Origin: JAKFWI01 sp035549875 | GTDB lineage: Bacteria > Pseudomonadota > Alphaproteobacteria > Caulobacterales > Aquidulcibacteraceae | Reading direction: 5' to 3' | Length of the DNA: 15,842 nt | Assembly (NCBI GenBank): GCA_035549875.1 | Contig: DASZPV010000203.1 | Location: 1 to 15,842, forward strand | Part shown: positions 13,732 to 15,842 of the stretch, one piece after another | Layout: every line of letters begins with the position of its first letter | How positions within the stretch are numbered: position 1 is the first letter of the stretch | Program-made: the position numbers and the translations under genes | Notes under the pieces: generated by a model | Databases searched by the model: none | Seen by the model: only the letters and a program-made list of their open reading frames with translations | Told to the model about the DNA's origin: nothing

Positions 13732-14715
13732 TCAGGCCGCCAGGATGCGGGGCAGTTTGAACGAGACGTGCTCGTCGATCACGCGCACCTCTTCGACTGT
13801 CGCCTCGAAGGCCGCTCCAATCCGCTCGATCAATTGCTCGACCAGATATTCCGGCGCCGAGGCGCCGGCGGTGATGCCGAGCGTGTTTACGCCGTCGAAC
13901 CATTCGGACTGGATGTCTTCCACCGAGGCGATCAGGCGCGCGTCGCGCGCGCCGGCGCGCAGCGCTACTTCGCGCAGACGCACGGAGTTCGAGGAATTCT
14001 CTGCGCCGATCACCAGAACAAGCTCGGCGCGCGCGGCGAGCGCCTTCACCGCATCCTGCCGGTTGGTGGTGGCGTAGCAGATGTCTTCCTTGTGCGGTCC
14101 GGCGATCAGCGGGAAGCGCTTGCGCAGCGCCAGGACGATCTCGGCGGTGTCGTCGACCGACAATGTCGTTTGGGTCACATAGGCCAGTTCGGTCGGCCCG
14201 AAATCGGGCAGGCGGGCGACATCGGCCAACGTCTCGACCAGCAGGATCGCGCCGTCCGGCAATTGGCCGATCGTGCCGATCACCTCTGGATGCCCCTGGT
14301 GGCCGATCAGAACGATCTTGCGCCCGGCGTTCCAGTGCCGCTCAGCGTCGCCATGCACTTTGGAGACCAGCGGGCAGGTGGCGTCGACGTAGATCATCTG
14401 GCGATGGCGCGCCTCGACCGGCACCGCCTTCGGCACGCCATGGGCGGAAAACACGACCGGCCGGTCCGCCGGGCACTGATCCAGTTCCTCGACGAACACC
14501 GCCCCCAACCGCCTTAGCCGCTCGACGACATGCTGGTTGTGGACGATTTCGTGGCGCACGTAGACCGGGGCCCCCCATTTCGCGAGCGCGGCCTCGACGA
14601 TCAGGATGGCTCTGTCCACGCCCGCACAAAAGCCACGAGGGGCTGCCAAAAGCACTGTCAGCGGTCGTTTTACGGCCGTTGCGGCGTCGGAGGTTGGTGC
14701 GGCGAGGACGGTCAT
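13732..14715 (-). CDS. ispH: 4-hydroxy-3-methylbut-2-enyl diphosphate reductase
   Basis: The last enzyme of the MEP isoprenoid pathway, a cytoplasmic [4Fe-4S] reductase making IPP and DMAPP. In 327 residues the three cluster cysteines are C30 (PRGFCAGV), C114 (VDATCPLV) and C213 (DICYATTNRQ). Substrate-binding and catalytic residues match those of the E. coli enzyme after an offset of 18: H59, H92, H142 and E144 (GHQGHPEV). The N-terminus has an 18-residue polar extension before the conserved core. thrB begins one base after the stop, so ispH-thrB form a coupled pair, an order seen in other alphaproteobacteria. It is transcribed away from the lipoprotein gene. Confidence 0.97.
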   Translation of the reverse strand: MTVLAAPTSDAATAVKRPLTVLLAAPRGFCAGVDRAILIVEAALAKWGAPVYVRHEIVHNQHVVERLRRLGAVFVEELDQCPADRPVVFSAHGVPKAVPVEARHRQMIYVDATCPLVSKVHGDAERHWNAGRKIVLIGHQGHPEVIGTIGQLPDGAILLVETLADVARLPDFGPTELAYVTQTTLSVDDTAEIVLALRKRFPLIAGPHKEDICYATTNRQDAVKALAARAELVLVIGAENSSNSVRLREVALRAGARDARLIASVEDIQSEWFDGVNTLGITAGASAPEYLVEQLIERIGAAFEATVEEVRVIDEHVSFKLPRILAA

Positions 14716-14829
14716 CTCGTTGCTGCGCGGCGTTGCGGGGCCGGGACGGGGCTTGTATCAGAACCCTATCAGGTTCGGGCCTCAAGGCGGCATATCAGGC
14801 TTTGCGTCCAAAATACCAGTGAGGCGTGA
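14716..14829. promoter_or_regulatory. Divergent ispH / lipoprotein regulatory region with TATCAG repeats
   Basis: Three direct copies of TATCAG lie at 14756-14761, 14767-14772 and 14793-14798; the first two start 11 bases apart, about one helical turn. A small inverted repeat GAACC/GGTTC (14761-14776) overlaps the first two copies. This is a plausible binding site in the 114-base divergent region, but no regulator can be named and no convincing -35/-10 pair was found on either strand. Confidence 0.3.
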
Positions 14830-15447
14830 ATGGCGGGGAATAGACGGGTTTGGGCGGTTCTGGCGGCGAGCTTGGCGTTGGCGCTCACAGGCTGCTCCTC
14901 GGGCGGCCAGAAGGAAGTTAAGGGTCCGGACGGCCAAGCTGCGCCGAAAATTAAGAGAACAAAGGCGGATCTGAACGAGGGGCCATGCCCGCTGATGGGC
15001 GTGTTGTACGACGCCTCGCGGATCGTGGAGTTCAAGGGCCCCGAGGAGAAATTCGCCAATGTGGGCTTTACTGGCGAAATGCGCGGCGTAAGCGGGCTTT
15101 GCCGTTACGTCGGAGACGCGCCGATCACGATGAACCTGACGATCGACATGGCGCTGGGGCGCGGCCCGGCGGCCGGCGGGGACAAGCACACCTATCGCTA
15201 TTGGGTGGCGGTATCGCGGCGCGACGTCGCCCCGATTTTCAAGCAATATTACGACGTGGACGTGAATTTTCCCGGCAAAGCGGACCGGGTGAACGTCTCC
15301 CAGCAGGTCAAGGAAATCACCATCCCGCGCGCCAACGCGACCACGTCGGGCGTGAATTTCGAAATCCTTGTCGGTTTCGACCTGACGCCCGAGCAATTGG
15401 CGTTCAACCGCGACGGCAAGCGTTTCCGCCCCGACGTCGGCGGATAG
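14830..15447 (+). CDS. Lipoprotein of unknown function
   Basis: A 205-residue protein with a clear lipoprotein signal: basic NRR, a hydrophobic run, and lipobox L19-T20-G21-C22, so it should be exported and lipid-anchored. After a polar linker comes a single domain (about 47-200) with beta-strand-like alternation and two further Cys, C53 (EGPCP) and C91 (SGLCR), which could form a disulfide. I do not recognise the family. A GAGG (14821-14824) five bases before the ATG supports the start. It lies 42 bases upstream of argS on the same strand with no terminator between, so it may be co-transcribed with it. It is divergent from ispH. Confidence 0.85.
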   Translation: MAGNRRVWAVLAASLALALTGCSSGGQKEVKGPDGQAAPKIKRTKADLNEGPCPLMGVLYDASRIVEFKGPEEKFANVGFTGEMRGVSGLCRYVGDAPITMNLTIDMALGRGPAAGGDKHTYRYWVAVSRRDVAPIFKQYYDVDVNFPGKADRVNVSQQVKEITIPRANATTSGVNFEILVGFDLTPEQLAFNRDGKRFRPDVGG

Positions 15448-15489
15448 AGCGCCCTTTCCCCGGACTTCCCGAAAAGGCTAAACGGGCCG

Positions 15490-15842
15490 ATGCCCGATCT
15501 CGCAACGATTCTGTCGCGCGCCGTGGGCGAGGCGTTTGTAAGCGCGGGGCTCGATCCCACGCTCGGCCAGGTGCGCCGCTCCGAAGTCGCAGACTTTCAA
15601 TGCAATGGCGCAATGCCGGCGGCGAAAGCGGCGGCCAAGGCGCCACGCATGATCGCTGAAGGTGTCGCCGCGCGGTTAGCTGGCGCGCCGGGCATTGCGA
15701 GAGCCGAGGTCGCCGGCCCCGGCTTCATCAACATCACGGTGAACGAAACCGCGCTTGGCGCGCGCGCGCAAGCGATTGCCGATGACGACCGCGCCGGCGC
15801 CGAGCGTGTGAACCCGCGCCGCGTGATCGTCGATTACGCCGG
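15490..15842 (+). CDS. argS: Arginyl-tRNA synthetase, N-terminal part (runs off the window)
   Basis: Class I synthetase that charges tRNA-Arg. The 117 complete codons visible from ATG 15490 cover the additional N-terminal (Add-1) domain that contacts the tRNA D-loop: DFQCNGAMPAAKAAAK is the family's hallmark block, followed by AGPGFINITV and, at the edge, VIVDYAG, which normally leads into the HIGH-type motif just outside the window. AAAAGG at 15473-15478 is a distant candidate ribosome binding site. The open frame continues to the last base with no stop. Confidence 0.95.
   Translation, partial: MPDLATILSRAVGEAFVSAGLDPTLGQVRRSEVADFQCNGAMPAAKAAAKAPRMIAEGVAARLAGAPGIARAEVAGPGFINITVNETALGARAQAIADDDRAGAERVNPRRVIVDYA

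Noticed and set aside
12768..13760. 330-residue open frame on the plus strand
   Set aside because: It is antisense to thrB throughout and has no ribosome binding site or recognisable motif; long antisense frames are expected in GC-rich coding DNA.
15448..15489. Possible terminator between the lipoprotein gene and argS
   Set aside because: Only a four-base CCCG/CGGG pairing and no T-tract; too weak.

Overview
The window is a stretch of ordinary, GC-rich (by eye about 60-65%) alphaproteobacterial chromosome. The order rne / amiC-mrcA-prfB, the ispH-thrB pair, the short alphaproteobacterial-style RF2 motif SPY, candidate GANTC (CcrM-type) sites and a candidate EcfG-type promoter all point to an alphaproteobacterium, plausibly near Caulobacterales/Hyphomonadales; that finer placement is inference. 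I see no prophage, transposase, CRISPR array, toxin-antitoxin pair, defence cluster, tRNA or rRNA gene.

Layout. 1-689 (-) is the N-terminal part of RNase E, followed upstream by a long hairpin-rich leader shared with the divergent amiC. 1168-6095 (+) is a cell-wall/translation run: the N-acetylmuramoyl-L-alanine amidase AmiC, the class A penicillin-binding protein PBP1A (mrcA), and peptide release factor 2 (prfB), whose expression needs a +1 programmed frameshift at an in-frame UGA. 6128-8660 (-) is a likely three-gene unit: pirin, a cytochrome b561-type membrane protein and a Tat-exported molybdopterin lipoprotein of the sulfite oxidase/MsrP superfamily. 8766-9089 (+) is a small DUF883/YqjD-like membrane-anchored protein with a strong ribosome binding site. 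9139-10395 (-) is tyrS.

10469-12183 (+) is a translationally coupled pair: a DOMON-like protein and a DUF1343/NamZ-family protein that lacks a signal peptide and has Gln where the family's PEHG motif normally has Glu. Convergent to it lies a small polytopic membrane-protein gene (12125-12605, -) that appears broken by a one-base frameshift, then a 137-bp compound palindromic repeat abutting the end of thrB. 12774-14715 (-) is ispH-thrB, with thrB starting at a TTG codon. 14830-15447 (+) is an unidentified lipoprotein, followed by the start of argS, which runs off the window.

Functionally the window is mostly housekeeping (RNA turnover, peptidoglycan synthesis and remodelling, translation termination, aminoacylation, isoprenoid and threonine synthesis). 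The least ordinary items are the PQHG variant of the NamZ family with its DOMON-like partner, the lipoprotein molybdoenzyme paired with a cytochrome b561, the frameshifted membrane protein, and the nested palindromic repeat. I did not find evidence of a new multi-gene system.
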